A DNA stretch of 64,000 nt from Streptomyces sp. YS415. Its GTDB lineage: Bacteria; Actinomycetota; Actinomycetes; Streptomycetales; Streptomycetaceae. The notes below the pieces were generated by a model, which worked only from the letters and a program-made list of their open reading frames with translations, searched no databases and was not told the DNA's origin. The position numbers and the translations under genes were made by a program. Of the stretch, positions 55,547-64,000 are shown piece after piece. The first letter of the stretch is position 1, and the number at the start of each line of letters is the position of its first letter. The stretch spans positions 124,001 through 188,000 of the forward strand of contig NZ_JAMJFL010000010.1 in NCBI RefSeq assembly GCF_023544665.1, written 5' to 3'.

Positions 55547-56887
55547 TCAGATGCCGCGCGGCAGCCGGACGTACGTCACCGTCGTCTCGATCCCGCTGTC
55601 GACGAGCCGGCCCTGCGCGTCGAACGCGCCTGTCCCGTCGGTCATGCCGAAGTCGTTGTCGTTGATCAGGGCGAGCGTGTCGTGGCCCACGCGCGCGACG
55701 CCCTCGATCTTGCCGGGCACCCCGGCGACCGTACCGAGGTCGACGACCAGCTTCTTGGCGAGGACGGGCACACCCGCGGCGGCCGGGTCCTCGAGCTGCT
55801 CCAGCGACGGGGACGTGGTGTCGTCGTCCCAGGGGCCGCCGAGGATGTCCGCGTCCTTGTCCAGCCGGACCACGTGCAGCCGGGCGGCCTTGTCGGTGCG
55901 CTCCTCCACCAGCAGACGGTTGCCGCCGACGGCGACCACCGAGGAGATCTTCAGCTCGGAGGTGTCGTCCTCGCCGGGGTCGACCACGTTCACCGGGTCG
56001 AAGCGGTACGCGTACTCCGCGGTGACCGCCTTCTGCTTCGGCGAGAAGCGCAGCAGACGGGTGGTCCGCGAGGCCTCCCCGGCGTCCGGGTCGGGCAGCG
56101 AGAGCGGGCTCTGCACGGCCAGCACCAGGTCACCGCCGGGCAACTGGGCGAGACCCTCGAAACCGCGGTTGTTCTTGCGGTGCAGCAGGACGGCGGGCAG
56201 CGCTTCGACCACCGGGTAGTCGGCGCCGGTGAGGTTCAGCCCCTCGGGCACATAGCGCGTGAGCACCTTCCCGCGCGCGGAGACGTGCACGAGCGAGGGC
56301 CCGTACTCGTCGACCAGCCAGAAGCTCCCGTCCTTGGCCCGCACGATGCCCTCGGTGTCGAGGCCATCGGGGTTGTACGCCAGCGGCGTGGACGCGTCGT
56401 AGGAGTACGGCGCCTCGTCGCGGCCCTTCTGGTTGGACAGGCCGGTGACGGGCCTGCCGGAGGAGGTGGTCAGCGGGATCGCGTCGACGACCCGCACCGC
56501 GTCGCCCGAGACCCGGATCTTGACGATGGCCGGGTCGAAGCCGGGCACCGGGAAGGTGCGGCGCTTGCTGCCGCCCACCTTGATCTGGCCGTTGGGACCG
56601 CGGTCGGTGACGGTCCAGAACTCGCCCTTGCGGCCGGTCGGATAGATGTCACTGCCGATGCCACCGAGGTCGACCCCCCGGTCGTCGGCGACGGTGCCGG
56701 GCAGCAGGGCGTTGCTGAAGGCGCCGAGCGGTATGTCGCCGAGCGTGGCGGTGCCGATGACCCGGGCCTCCCTGGAGGACGTGCCCACGGCCGGGGCGGT
56801 GGCCGCAAGGACGACCAGAACGGCCAGGGGTACGCCCGCTGCGACGGAACGGTGGACGCGTCGCCGGCCGGTGGCGTGCGGGGACAT
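55547..56887 (-). CDS. Secreted esterase-like phytase-family protein
   Basis: A 446-residue exported protein of the esterase-like/phytase-like family (pfam13449): signal peptide of about 36 residues (VAAGVPLAVLVVLAATAPAV, cleavage near VGT-S), then a beta-propeller fold with GVDLGGIGSDIYPTG, FWTVTDRGPNGQI and DGSFWLVDEYGPSLVHVS. The ATG at 56887 has AGGAGG 6 bp upstream. Family members are tied to phosphate metabolism but the substrate is not settled. It is monocistronic. Confidence 0.82.
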   Translation of the reverse strand: MSPHATGRRRVHRSVAAGVPLAVLVVLAATAPAVGTSSREARVIGTATLGDIPLGAFSNALLPGTVADDRGVDLGGIGSDIYPTGRKGEFWTVTDRGPNGQIKVGGSKRRTFPVPGFDPAIVKIRVSGDAVRVVDAIPLTTSSGRPVTGLSNQKGRDEAPYSYDASTPLAYNPDGLDTEGIVRAKDGSFWLVDEYGPSLVHVSARGKVLTRYVPEGLNLTGADYPVVEALPAVLLHRKNNRGFEGLAQLPGGDLVLAVQSPLSLPDPDAGEASRTTRLLRFSPKQKAVTAEYAYRFDPVNVVDPGEDDTSELKISSVVAVGGNRLLVEERTDKAARLHVVRLDKDADILGGPWDDDTTSPSLEQLEDPAAAGVPVLAKKLVVDLGTVAGVPGKIEGVARVGHDTLALINDNDFGMTDGTGAFDAQGRLVDSGIETTVTYVRLPRGI

Positions 56888-57036
56888 CGGGCCTCCTGAG
56901 GAGCAAGTTCGCTGACAGTGGCCAGATTTGGCCCCCGCGCGGAACGCCGTACGACCCCCGGGTGAACGCGGGGCGTCGGCCGCTCGTCGAGCCGACGCCC
57001 CGAACTCCCATCGGTCCGCGGGGAGAGATGCGCGAG

Positions 57037-58293
57037 TTACTCCTCGGCCCCTGCCGTCGCCGAGGCCAGTGCCGTGGCCGGGTCCTGGGCCGGGCCGCCC
57101 GCGGGCACCCAGCGGCCCCGCTCCTTGCGGTACGGCCACCAGCGGCCGTCCCGTCCCAGCCGGACCTGCCCGGCGGCACCGGAGGCCGTCCACCGGTTGG
57201 CCTTCGCCCGCAGCGACGGCCGTTCGTCCTCGTCCCAGGCCGACTCCAGAGCCGCACGCGCGCGTACGAGCGTGTCACCCTCCACGGCCCACTCGTCCTC
57301 CAGGACGTCCAGCGCGGCGGCCCCGCCGATCTCCCAGGCCCGTACGGCCAGCTCCAGCTGCTCGCGGCTGCGCCCCGAGCCACGGGCCAGGCGCTCCCGC
57401 ACGGCCTGCACGGATGTACCCGCGGCGAGCCGGACCGCGTCCTGGGCCGGTGTCAGGGCAGCGTGCTCCGCCACTCCGCGCAGCGCGTCGGAGAGCAGGA
57501 GGTGCGCCTGCGCCGCGGCGCCGGCGGCGAGGTATTCCAACGCGGCCGGGTCGAGACCGGACGGCGGCGGTGTCTCGGTGTCCAGGGACGGCGGTACGCC
57601 CGGGTGCTCGGGAAGCCGGGGGAGTTCCGGCAGCGGCGGCAGGATGTCCCCCGCCGCGAACGCCTCCGCCGCGTCCACGCCGTCCGGTTCCGGCGCCGCC
57701 TCGGCTGGCGCGGCGCTGCGGGCCTGGATGTCGTCCAGCACGGCGCGTTCGCCCCGCCCTCGCATCAGCAGCAGCACGAACGGATCCTGGTCGAGCAGCC
57801 GGGCCACCTGGTAGCACAGCGCCGCTGTGTGCGCGCAGTGGTCCCAGGCACCGCAGCCGCACTCGGGCTCCAGGTCGCCCATACCCGGCAGCAGGTCGAC
57901 GCCGGTGGCCGCCGCGTCCTCGACCAGGTGCGGAGGCATGTCACGGTCCAGCAGTGCCGCGACATGCCCCGCCCGCTCGACGGTCATGTCCAGGAACCGG
58001 TCCCACTGTTCGCCGGACAGCTCCTCCAGCAGGACGTCCGCCCGGTGCTGCGTGCGGTCGCGGTCCTGGACGACGGCCGTGATGCGCCCCGGACGCACCG
58101 ACACCGCGCCCACGCTTCCCGCGCGGGCGAGCCTGCGGCCCGCCTTGAGCTGCTGGGCGTCCAGCGCCGCGTCCTCCAGCGCCTTCAGCCAGGCCCGTCC
58201 CCACCACGTCTGCGCGAAAGCCCTCCCTTGCGCGGGCGGCAGCGCCGCGAACGTGCGCTCGGTGTGCTCGTCACCGTCGTAGCGATTCATCAT
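57037..58293 (-). CDS. SWIM zinc-finger protein
   Basis: A 418-residue cytoplasmic protein with a SWIM zinc finger (ECGCGAWDHCAHTAALCY, about 144-161; CxCx5CxH), preceded by a region typical of SNF2 partners (QTWWGRAWLKALEDAALDAQ) and followed by an acidic, low-complexity middle and a C-terminal part with AGAAAQAHLLLSDALRG. The start ATG at 58293 overlaps the SNF2 stop (ATGA). The tight coupling to SNF2 means both act together on DNA or chromatin-like substrates. The role is unknown. Confidence 0.85.
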   Translation of the reverse strand: MMNRYDGDEHTERTFAALPPAQGRAFAQTWWGRAWLKALEDAALDAQQLKAGRRLARAGSVGAVSVRPGRITAVVQDRDRTQHRADVLLEELSGEQWDRFLDMTVERAGHVAALLDRDMPPHLVEDAAATGVDLLPGMGDLEPECGCGAWDHCAHTAALCYQVARLLDQDPFVLLLMRGRGERAVLDDIQARSAAPAEAAPEPDGVDAAEAFAAGDILPPLPELPRLPEHPGVPPSLDTETPPPSGLDPAALEYLAAGAAAQAHLLLSDALRGVAEHAALTPAQDAVRLAAGTSVQAVRERLARGSGRSREQLELAVRAWEIGGAAALDVLEDEWAVEGDTLVRARAALESAWDEDERPSLRAKANRWTASGAAGQVRLGRDGRWWPYRKERGRWVPAGGPAQDPATALASATAGAEE

Positions 58294-61139
58294 GCGCCTC
58301 CTCGCAGTTCCACCAGCTCGGCCAGCTCCGCGTCCGAGAGCTCCGTCAACGCCGCTTGACCGGCCCCGAGCACGGCGGCGGCGAGTTCCTTCTTGCGGTG
58401 CAGCATGTCCGCGATCCGGTCCTCGATCGTCCCCTCGGCGATCAGCCGGTGCACCTGCACGGGCCGCGTCTGCCCGATGCGGTACGCGCGGTCGGTGGCC
58501 TGCGCCTCCACCGCCGGGTTCCACCAGCGGTCGTAGTGCACGACGTGCTCGGCCCGGGTGAGGTTCAAGCCGGTGCCCGCGGCCTTCAACGACAGCAGGA
58601 AGACCGGCACTTCCCCCTCCTGGAACCGGCGCACCAGCTCCTCGCGCGCGGCGATCGGCGTCCCTCCGTGCAGGAACTGCGAGGGCACCCCACGGGCCGC
58701 CAGATGCTGTTCGATGAGGCGTCCCATGCGCACGTACTGGGTGAAGACCAGAACGCCCGCCCCCTCGGAGAGGATCGTGTCGAGGAGCTCGTCCAGCAGC
58801 TCCAGCTTCCCCGAGCGCCCGGCGATCTTCGGCCGCTCCTCCTTGAGGTACTGCGCCGGGTGGTTGCAGATCTGCTTCAGGCCCGTCAGCAGCTTCACGA
58901 TCATCCCGCGCCGCGCCATGCTGTCGGCCCCGGCGATCTCGGCGAGCGTCTCGCGCACCACCGCCTCGTACAGCCCCGCCTGCTCCGTCGAGAGCGACAC
59001 CGCGCGGTCGGTCTCGGTCTTCGGCGGCAGTTCCGGCGCGATCCCGGGGTCGGACTTGCGGCGGCGCAACAGGAACGGCCGGACCAGCCGGGCGAGCCGC
59101 TCGGCGGCGGCCGGGTCCTGACCGCTCTCGACGGACTGCGCGTACCGGGTGCGGAACGTGCCGAGCCGGCCGAGCAGTCCCGGGGTCGTCCAGTCGAGGA
59201 TCGCCCACAGCTCCGACAGGTTGTTCTCGACCGGGGTTCCGGTGAGCGCCACGCGCGCGCGTGCGCCGATGGAACGAAGCGCCCGCGCGGTGGCCGAATA
59301 GGGGTTCTTCACATGCTGCGCCTCGTCGGCCACGACCATGCCCCAGGGCACCTCGGCGAGCCGGGGCGCGTCCAGCCGCATCGTGCCGTACGTGGTGAGC
59401 ACGAACTCGCCGTCGGCGAGGCCGTCGAGGTCGCGCCGGGCGCCGTGGAAGCGGCGCACGGGGGTTCCGGGCGCGAACTTCTCGATCTCGCGCTGCCAGT
59501 TGCCCATCAGCGAGGTCGGGCACACCACCAGGGTGGGACCGGCCGACGCGTCGTCCGTCTGCCGGTGCAGATGCAGGGCGATCAGCGTGATGGTCTTGCC
59601 GAGACCCATGTCGTCGGCCAGGCAGCAGCCCAGGCCGGAGGAGGTCGTCCGGGCCAGCCAGTTCAGGCCCCGCCGCTGGTAGTCGCGCAGGGTGGCGGCG
59701 AGCGCGGCGGGCTGCGGGACCGGCTCCTGCCCCTCGGGGTCGGCGAGCCGCTCCCGCAGGGCCGCCAGCCACCCCGTGGGCTGCACCTCGACGCGGCGCC
59801 CGTCGATCTCGGCCGAGCCCGTCAGAGCGGCGCTCAGGGCGTCGACGGGTGTCACCTTGCGGTCCCGCTGCCCGCGCGCCCGGCGCACCTCATCGGGATC
59901 GACCAGGACCCACTGGTCGCGCAACCGCACGAGCGGCCGGCCTGCCTCGGCCAGACGGTCCAGGTCCGCGCGGCTGAGCTGCTGGTCGCCCAGCGCGAAC
60001 CGCCAGTCGAAGGCGAGCAGGGCGTCGGCGGACAGGAAGGACGGTGTGCCGGAGTCGAGCCTGGCGGGGCCCGTCTCGTCGTCGGGCGGGCCCACCACCG
60101 CGCGGGCGGTGAGCTCATGGGCCAGCTCCCTGGGCCAGTGCACCTCGACGCCCGCTGCGGACAGCGCCCGGGCGCCGGTGGAGAGCAGGTCGGTGACCTC
60201 CTCGTCGGCCAGTTCCACGGCGTCCGGCACGGCGGCCGAGAGCAGGGGCGCGAGGGGCGGCCACGCCCGTGCCGCGCCGCGCAGGGCCAGCAGGGCGTCC
60301 ATCCGCGCGCGGGAGCCGAAGGGGGAGGTGCCGGCCCACACCTGGGCGGCGTCCGCGACGAGCGCCGGATCACTCACGCCGTGCACCTGGAGCACGGCAC
60401 GGAAGGCGGGCGCCGCGTCCTCGTCGGTCATCGCCGCCAGGCCGGGAACCTCGACGCGCAGGGACAGGCGGACGCCGGCGTCGTGGCCCGCGGCCACATC
60501 GGCCGCCCACGCGCGGTGCCCGGGCAGCAGCTGCGGTTCCGGGGCGGCGTAGGCGGGGCCACCGGTCACCAGCGGGGCCGCGGGCGTGCGGGGCAGGGTG
60601 TCCGCGACGGCGTCCAGGAAGGAGCGCAGCAGCCGTTCGGGGTCGGGAAGCCGCAAGGGCCCGTCGGCCGCCGGCGGTACGGCGTGCGCCTCGGGCGGCA
60701 TCGCCGCGGCGAGTCGGCGGATGTGATCCAGGTCCGCGGCGTTCAGCGGGCCGATGCGCCAGGCGTCGTGGTCGGCGGGTGACACCCCGGGCAGCAGCAG
60801 CCCCCGCGCCGCGAACTGCAGTGCCAGGGCGGCCGCCGCGCCCCAGAAGGCGGGACCTCGGTGGGCGTCCGCGGTGACCCGCGCGCGGATCAGGACGGGC
60901 AGCGCGGCACGCAGGGGCAGCAGCACGGCGGGGACCGCGATGAGCTCGACTCCGTCGCCGCCGGGCACGACGACGGTCAGGTCCTCGGCCGACGCCGCCT
61001 CGACGACCGGAAGGGCTTCACCGTCGGGGCACCAGAAGGCGACCCTGCCGGTGCGGGCCGGATCGCCGGGGACGAACACGGCGGAACGGCGGGCCAGTTC
61101 GAAGATCTCGGAGGGAAGTGCCGGGGGTACCGTCTGCAC
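58290..61139 (-). CDS. SNF2-family DNA-dependent ATPase/helicase
   Basis: A 949-residue ATPase of the bacterial SNF2 type: an N-terminal region of about 400 residues specific to this family, a SNF2_N ATPase with Walker A DDMGLGKT, Walker B DEAQ (MVVADEAQHVKNP), motif III ALTGTPVENN, and the C-terminal helicase half (VFTQYVRMGRLIEQHL, LSLKAAGTGLNLT, DRAYRIGQTRPV). It should remodel or translocate on DNA. The GTG at 61139 is chosen as the first good start in the family N-terminus; the frame is open to 61283, so the start is uncertain. Confidence 0.88.
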   Translation of the reverse strand: MQTVPPALPSEIFELARRSAVFVPGDPARTGRVAFWCPDGEALPVVEAASAEDLTVVVPGGDGVELIAVPAVLLPLRAALPVLIRARVTADAHRGPAFWGAAAALALQFAARGLLLPGVSPADHDAWRIGPLNAADLDHIRRLAAAMPPEAHAVPPAADGPLRLPDPERLLRSFLDAVADTLPRTPAAPLVTGGPAYAAPEPQLLPGHRAWAADVAAGHDAGVRLSLRVEVPGLAAMTDEDAAPAFRAVLQVHGVSDPALVADAAQVWAGTSPFGSRARMDALLALRGAARAWPPLAPLLSAAVPDAVELADEEVTDLLSTGARALSAAGVEVHWPRELAHELTARAVVGPPDDETGPARLDSGTPSFLSADALLAFDWRFALGDQQLSRADLDRLAEAGRPLVRLRDQWVLVDPDEVRRARGQRDRKVTPVDALSAALTGSAEIDGRRVEVQPTGWLAALRERLADPEGQEPVPQPAALAATLRDYQRRGLNWLARTTSSGLGCCLADDMGLGKTITLIALHLHRQTDDASAGPTLVVCPTSLMGNWQREIEKFAPGTPVRRFHGARRDLDGLADGEFVLTTYGTMRLDAPRLAEVPWGMVVADEAQHVKNPYSATARALRSIGARARVALTGTPVENNLSELWAILDWTTPGLLGRLGTFRTRYAQSVESGQDPAAAERLARLVRPFLLRRRKSDPGIAPELPPKTETDRAVSLSTEQAGLYEAVVRETLAEIAGADSMARRGMIVKLLTGLKQICNHPAQYLKEERPKIAGRSGKLELLDELLDTILSEGAGVLVFTQYVRMGRLIEQHLAARGVPSQFLHGGTPIAAREELVRRFQEGEVPVFLLSLKAAGTGLNLTRAEHVVHYDRWWNPAVEAQATDRAYRIGQTRPVQVHRLIAEGTIEDRIADMLHRKKELAAAVLGAGQAALTELSDAELAELVELRGGA

Positions 61140-61380
61140 AGCGATAGTGAATTCCTCAAATTTGACTACCAGGCCGGTCGCCGAGGGTACAGCACCGGTC
61201 GGCGCGGACCCGCAGGACAGGGCTGTGTTCCGCGTCACTGCCGTGGGAGGGTGGGGCAGGAGGTGGACCAGTAGGGGGTGCACCTCAGGGACGTCTCAGG
61301 GTCGCGGTGCGGAACCGCGGGAAGCGCGGGCCCGTTTTGAGAGCAGAGAGCGGCAGTGCGCCGCGGAGGAGGCGACACAC

Positions 61381-61563
61381 ATGACGAGGAACCACAAGAT
61401 CGCCGCAGGAGGTGCGGCGGTCGGGATCATTCTGCTCATCTGGCTGCCCTGGTGGGCAGCGCTCCTGATCATTCTGGGCGTCCCGGCCGGCGCGTACCTC
61501 GCACTCGACCCCTCACAGCGGCGCAGGCTGCGCCGCACCACCCGCAAGGAGCTCGGCCGCTGA
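61381..61563 (+). CDS. Small single- or two-TM membrane protein, 60 aa
   Basis: The frame MTRNHKIAAGGAAVGIILLI... ends ...RRTTRKELGR. It has a strong ribosome-binding site (GGAGGAGG), one to two hydrophobic segments (about 9-42) and a basic tail. Similar small proteins are common in Streptomyces; the function is unknown. It is divergent from the SNF2 gene and convergent with the hydrolase gene. Confidence 0.6.
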   Translation: MTRNHKIAAGGAAVGIILLIWLPWWAALLIILGVPAGAYLALDPSQRRRLRRTTRKELGR

Positions 61564-61573
61564 GACACCGGCG

Positions 61574-61604
61574 GCCTGGCCGGCAAATGATCCGCCGGCC
61601 AGGC
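61574..61604. terminator. Bidirectional terminator between convergent genes
   Basis: GCCTGGCCGGC (61574-61584) and GCCGGCCAGGC (61594-61604) form a perfect 11-bp stem with a 9-nt loop, between stops at 61563 and 61612. Confidence 0.8.
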
Positions 61605-61611
61605 TCGCCGG

Positions 61612-62997
61612 CTAGCGCTCGGCCGGGTCCGACAGGGCGCAGGAGTTGACGACGTCGCCGCTCGCGGGCCTGCCCACGGTTCGGTCCGCGGGCGGCCGGA
61701 CGTCCCGGTCCACCCAGGAGACCAGCGCGTCGAACGCGGAGCGGTAGCAGGGCAGGATCGGCCGCAGCCGGTCCGGATAGGTGTCGTACAGCCCGTCGAC
61801 GTGCGTGCCGCCCTCGACCGTGTAGTAGCGGTGCAACGAGCCCCGGCCGGCGGCGCCGACCATGCGCGCGTACACGTCGGAGTCGGCCGCCTTCGGCAGC
61901 AGCGCGTCCAGATCGCCGTGCAGCGTGATCAGCGGTCTGCCGATCCGTCCGGTCAACGCCACCCGGGCCACCGCTCTATGGACGGAAGCCGGACGGGACG
62001 CGTAGTCGTAGGCCGCGTCCTCGGCGCAGGGCGCGAGGATCTGTTCCGCGGTCGTGCCGGCGGAGAGGCCCGGGCAGCCCGGGGCGTACGTCGGGTCGAA
62101 CTCCGCCCGGTAGATCTTCTGCGTGACGCCCCAGTAGGCCTTCCCGTGGTACGGCCACAGGAACTCGGAGCCGCGTGCGAAGCCCACCCCGTACAGGTCC
62201 TCGTCCCGTGCGGAACCGAGCATGCGGGCCACGGTGGTGGGGAGCGAGGTGAGCAGGTTGGGGCCGTTCGCGGTCCACAGCGCCCCTTCCCAGTCCACGC
62301 CTCCGTCGTACAGCTCCGGGTGGTTCTCCAGCTGCCAGCGGGTGAGGTAGCCCCCGTTGGAGATGCCGGTGACGAACGTACGGCGCGGGAGATGCCCGTA
62401 GCGCTGCGCCACGGCCTTCCGGGCCGCGCGGGTGAGTTGGGTGGTCCGGGTGTTCCACTCAGCCACCGCGTCACCGGGCCGGGTGCCGTCACGGTAGAAG
62501 TCGGCACCGTTGTTGCCCTTGTCGGTCGCCGCGTACGCGTAGCCCTGCGCGAGCACCTGGTCCGAGATCGCCTTGTCCGTGGCGTACTGCCGGCGCGTGC
62601 CGGGGGCGCCCGTGACGATCAGGCCGCCGTTCCAGCGGTCCGGCAGCCGGAGGACGAACTGCGCGTCGTGCTTCCAGCCGTGGGTGGCGTTGAAGCGCGA
62701 GGAGTCCGGGAAGTAGCCGTCGATCTGGATCCCCGGCACCCCGGACGGCACCCGGGTGCCGGCGGCCGTCAGCCCCGCCTGGTCCGCCATGTCGGTGTAC
62801 GGCGTCCCGGCGAGGCCCGTGGTGGTCAGGTCCGGCAGACAGGCACTCCGCTGGAAGGCCGCGCCGGGGATCCGCACCCGCTCCTGGCGTCCGCAGTGGT
62901 CCTCGCCGGCCGGTGCGGCCCCGGCGGACGTCGGCCCGATGAGCGCGGCCGCGATCAGGGTGACGGCGACGAAGGGAACACCTCGGGACAGGCGCAT
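61612..62997 (-). CDS. Secreted alpha/beta hydrolase (tannase/feruloyl-esterase or 3HB-oligomer hydrolase-like)
   Basis: A 461-residue exported protein: signal peptide of about 28 residues (VPFVAVTLIAAALIGPTSAG, cleavage near AGA-A), then a large alpha/beta hydrolase domain. The nucleophile Ser is in TFVTGISNGGYLTRW, with a likely Asp in LITLHGDLDALLP and His in VEGGTHVDGLYD. Several Cys suggest disulfides. The substrate is not clear: a tannase-type ester or a hydroxybutyrate oligomer are both possible. ATG at 62997 with GGAGG upstream. It appears monocistronic. Confidence 0.75.
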   Translation of the reverse strand: MRLSRGVPFVAVTLIAAALIGPTSAGAAPAGEDHCGRQERVRIPGAAFQRSACLPDLTTTGLAGTPYTDMADQAGLTAAGTRVPSGVPGIQIDGYFPDSSRFNATHGWKHDAQFVLRLPDRWNGGLIVTGAPGTRRQYATDKAISDQVLAQGYAYAATDKGNNGADFYRDGTRPGDAVAEWNTRTTQLTRAARKAVAQRYGHLPRRTFVTGISNGGYLTRWQLENHPELYDGGVDWEGALWTANGPNLLTSLPTTVARMLGSARDEDLYGVGFARGSEFLWPYHGKAYWGVTQKIYRAEFDPTYAPGCPGLSAGTTAEQILAPCAEDAAYDYASRPASVHRAVARVALTGRIGRPLITLHGDLDALLPKAADSDVYARMVGAAGRGSLHRYYTVEGGTHVDGLYDTYPDRLRPILPCYRSAFDALVSWVDRDVRPPADRTVGRPASGDVVNSCALSDPAER

Positions 62998-63192
62998 GGC
63001 GGCCTCCAGGGACGGGAGCCGACGCCAGGGGCGGCGTCGGAGCTGCCCCATGGTGTGATTCTTCGGTCCCCTCATCCATGGGTTGGGGCCACATGGAGCG
63101 GTGCCGTCGTATGGGTGCGGCCTACGTGCCGTCGCAGTACACGCCCTGAAGCGCGCACCCCGTGGCCTACGGCCGCAACGGCGTCGACGGCC

Positions 63193-63999
63193 TCAGCTGG
63201 GGCGTACCGCCATCTTGTCGAGCGCCTCCAGCAGACCCGGCAGTTCCGGGCCGCGGCCCACCGGCAGGACCTCGCCGGGCTCGTCGTCGAGCAGCACGAA
63301 CGCGATGTCGTCGGTCCTGGCCACGAGCGACCAGCCGGGACCGTCGGCACGCAAGGTGCGGGCGTCGCCCGAGGCGAAGGCGGACCGGACCCGTCCGAGG
63401 GGCGGCGGGTTGTCCACGTACGCGCGTGCCTCGGCGAGGACCCGGCGGATGCCGCTGTGCCCCTTGGGCTTCGGCTCGCCCTCGTCCGACGACTCACGCG
63501 AGGACTCGCCCGCGGTCTCCTGCGGTGCGGCCTCGGCGGCCTCCTGGGCGACCTCCAGGCCCTCGGCGGCCCCCGGGCCGTCCCCGGAACTCGGGAAGTC
63601 GGCGTCGTCGATCTGCTCGCGCCACAGCGCCCACTGCAGGGCGATCTCGTCGGCGCCGAGCCGGCGCTGTGCCGGGCCCCAGGTGGAGGTGTCCGGCGGT
63701 GCCAGGGGCGGACCGTCGGCGTCGTCGGGGTCGGGGTCGTGCGGCGGGGGCACGTTGGGGGCCGCTACGGCGACCGCCAGGGGCCAGCCGGGCAGGGCGG
63801 CCACGACCGTGCGCTCGTCGGGCGACAGGTCGTACTCCATGCCGCAGTCCCACGACGCGATGGCGACCGCGACCAGCGAGACGTCGTCGATGACGACCGT
63901 CCAGCGGGCACCGTCGCCGTCCTGGCCGAGCACCAGCCCGTACCCGTCGGCGAGGGGCGCGAGGCCGAGCGCCGCGCATGCCTCCGGATAGTCGTCGCC
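63193..63999 (-). CDS. Hypothetical protein, N-terminally truncated by the window edge
   Basis: An open frame that enters at the window end and stops at 63193; the visible C-terminal 268 residues contain no start required for a short version. The middle is acidic and low-complexity (about 60-160 of the visible part: PDPDDADGPPL, EAAPQETAGESSRESSDEGE), flanked by two structured segments (WTVVIDDVSLVAVAIASWDC and GWSLVARTDDIAFVLLDDEP), so it may be a two-domain protein joined by a linker. I do not recognise the family. Confidence 0.6.
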   Translation of the reverse strand, partial: GDDYPEACAALGLAPLADGYGLVLGQDGDGARWTVVIDDVSLVAVAIASWDCGMEYDLSPDERTVVAALPGWPLAVAVAAPNVPPPHDPDPDDADGPPLAPPDTSTWGPAQRRLGADEIALQWALWREQIDDADFPSSGDGPGAAEGLEVAQEAAEAAPQETAGESSRESSDEGEPKPKGHSGIRRVLAEARAYVDNPPPLGRVRSAFASGDARTLRADGPGWSLVARTDDIAFVLLDDEPGEVLPVGRGPELPGLLEALDKMAVRPS

Positions 64000-64000
64000 C

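Overview
The window is chromosomal DNA from a high-GC actinomycete, almost certainly a Streptomyces. The evidence is extreme third-position G/C, GTG and TTG starts, Tat-type secretion signals, a RppA/CYP158A-type tetrahydroxynaphthalene module, MurT/GatD and a GH10 xylanase whose length and catalytic positions match XlnA. From memory the gene order resembles the urease-to-xylose stretch of the S. coelicolor chromosome (roughly SCO1234 down to SCO1169); I could not align it. No tRNA, rRNA, CRISPR array, insertion sequence or prophage was seen. Most of the window looks like core or conserved arm-proximal chromosome, with a more variable middle at about 31.5-43.6 kb.

Layout. 1-2.3 kb: end of a urease operon (ureC end, ureF, ureG, ureD). 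2.3-5.6 kb: PlsC-type acyltransferase and a large PAS/GAF/SpoIIE/HATPase phosphatase. 5.7-8.4 kb: rocD and an amidinohydrolase-family gene under a Lrp/AsnC regulator (arginine/ornithine catabolism). 8.5-12.6 kb: a LytTR response regulator, a small membrane protein, a sodium:solute symporter and a LytS-type kinase, i.e. a two-component pair split around a transporter. 12.6-18.5 kb: CtaG, 6-phosphofructokinase, GatD-MurT (lipid II amidation), peptide deformylase and a TetR regulator. 18.6-28.2 kb: acyl-CoA dehydrogenase, momA-like cupin/CYP158A-like P450/rppA, aldehyde dehydrogenase, NUDIX/ATP-dependent DNA ligase, and a thioredoxin-reductase-like flavoprotein divergent from an XRE-cupin regulator.

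28.2-31.5 kb: quinone oxidoreductase with two translationally coupled acyl-CoA dehydrogenases that resemble a heteromeric pair. 31.6-43.6 kb is a mixed accessory-like stretch: PI-PLC-like secreted protein, phosphodiester glycosidase, DUF779 protein, a frameshifted NUDIX gene, a MarR-MFS pair, a roughly 490-bp higher-order tandem repeat, a voltage-gated channel, a VOC protein, an intradiol dioxygenase, a phytase and a secreted protein-arginine deiminase.

43.6-54.8 kb is a hemicellulose region: xylanase and feruloyl esterase (operon) behind a 440-bp control region with three dyads, an aldehyde dehydrogenase with its GAF-type regulator, a Tat-secreted amidase, a ROK regulator, xylulokinase and, divergently, xylose isomerase. 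Xylan would be cut and de-feruloylated outside the cell, and xylose isomerised and phosphorylated inside. 54.9-64 kb: proline-rich membrane protein, secreted phytase-like esterase, SWIM/SNF2 pair, small membrane protein, secreted alpha/beta hydrolase and a partial hypothetical gene.

I did not find a clearly new multi-gene system. The best leads are the 154-bp-period repeat, the secreted deiminase beside the xylan genes, the dyads of the xylanase control region, two promoters that imply leaderless transcripts, and the split LytTR/LytS-symporter module.
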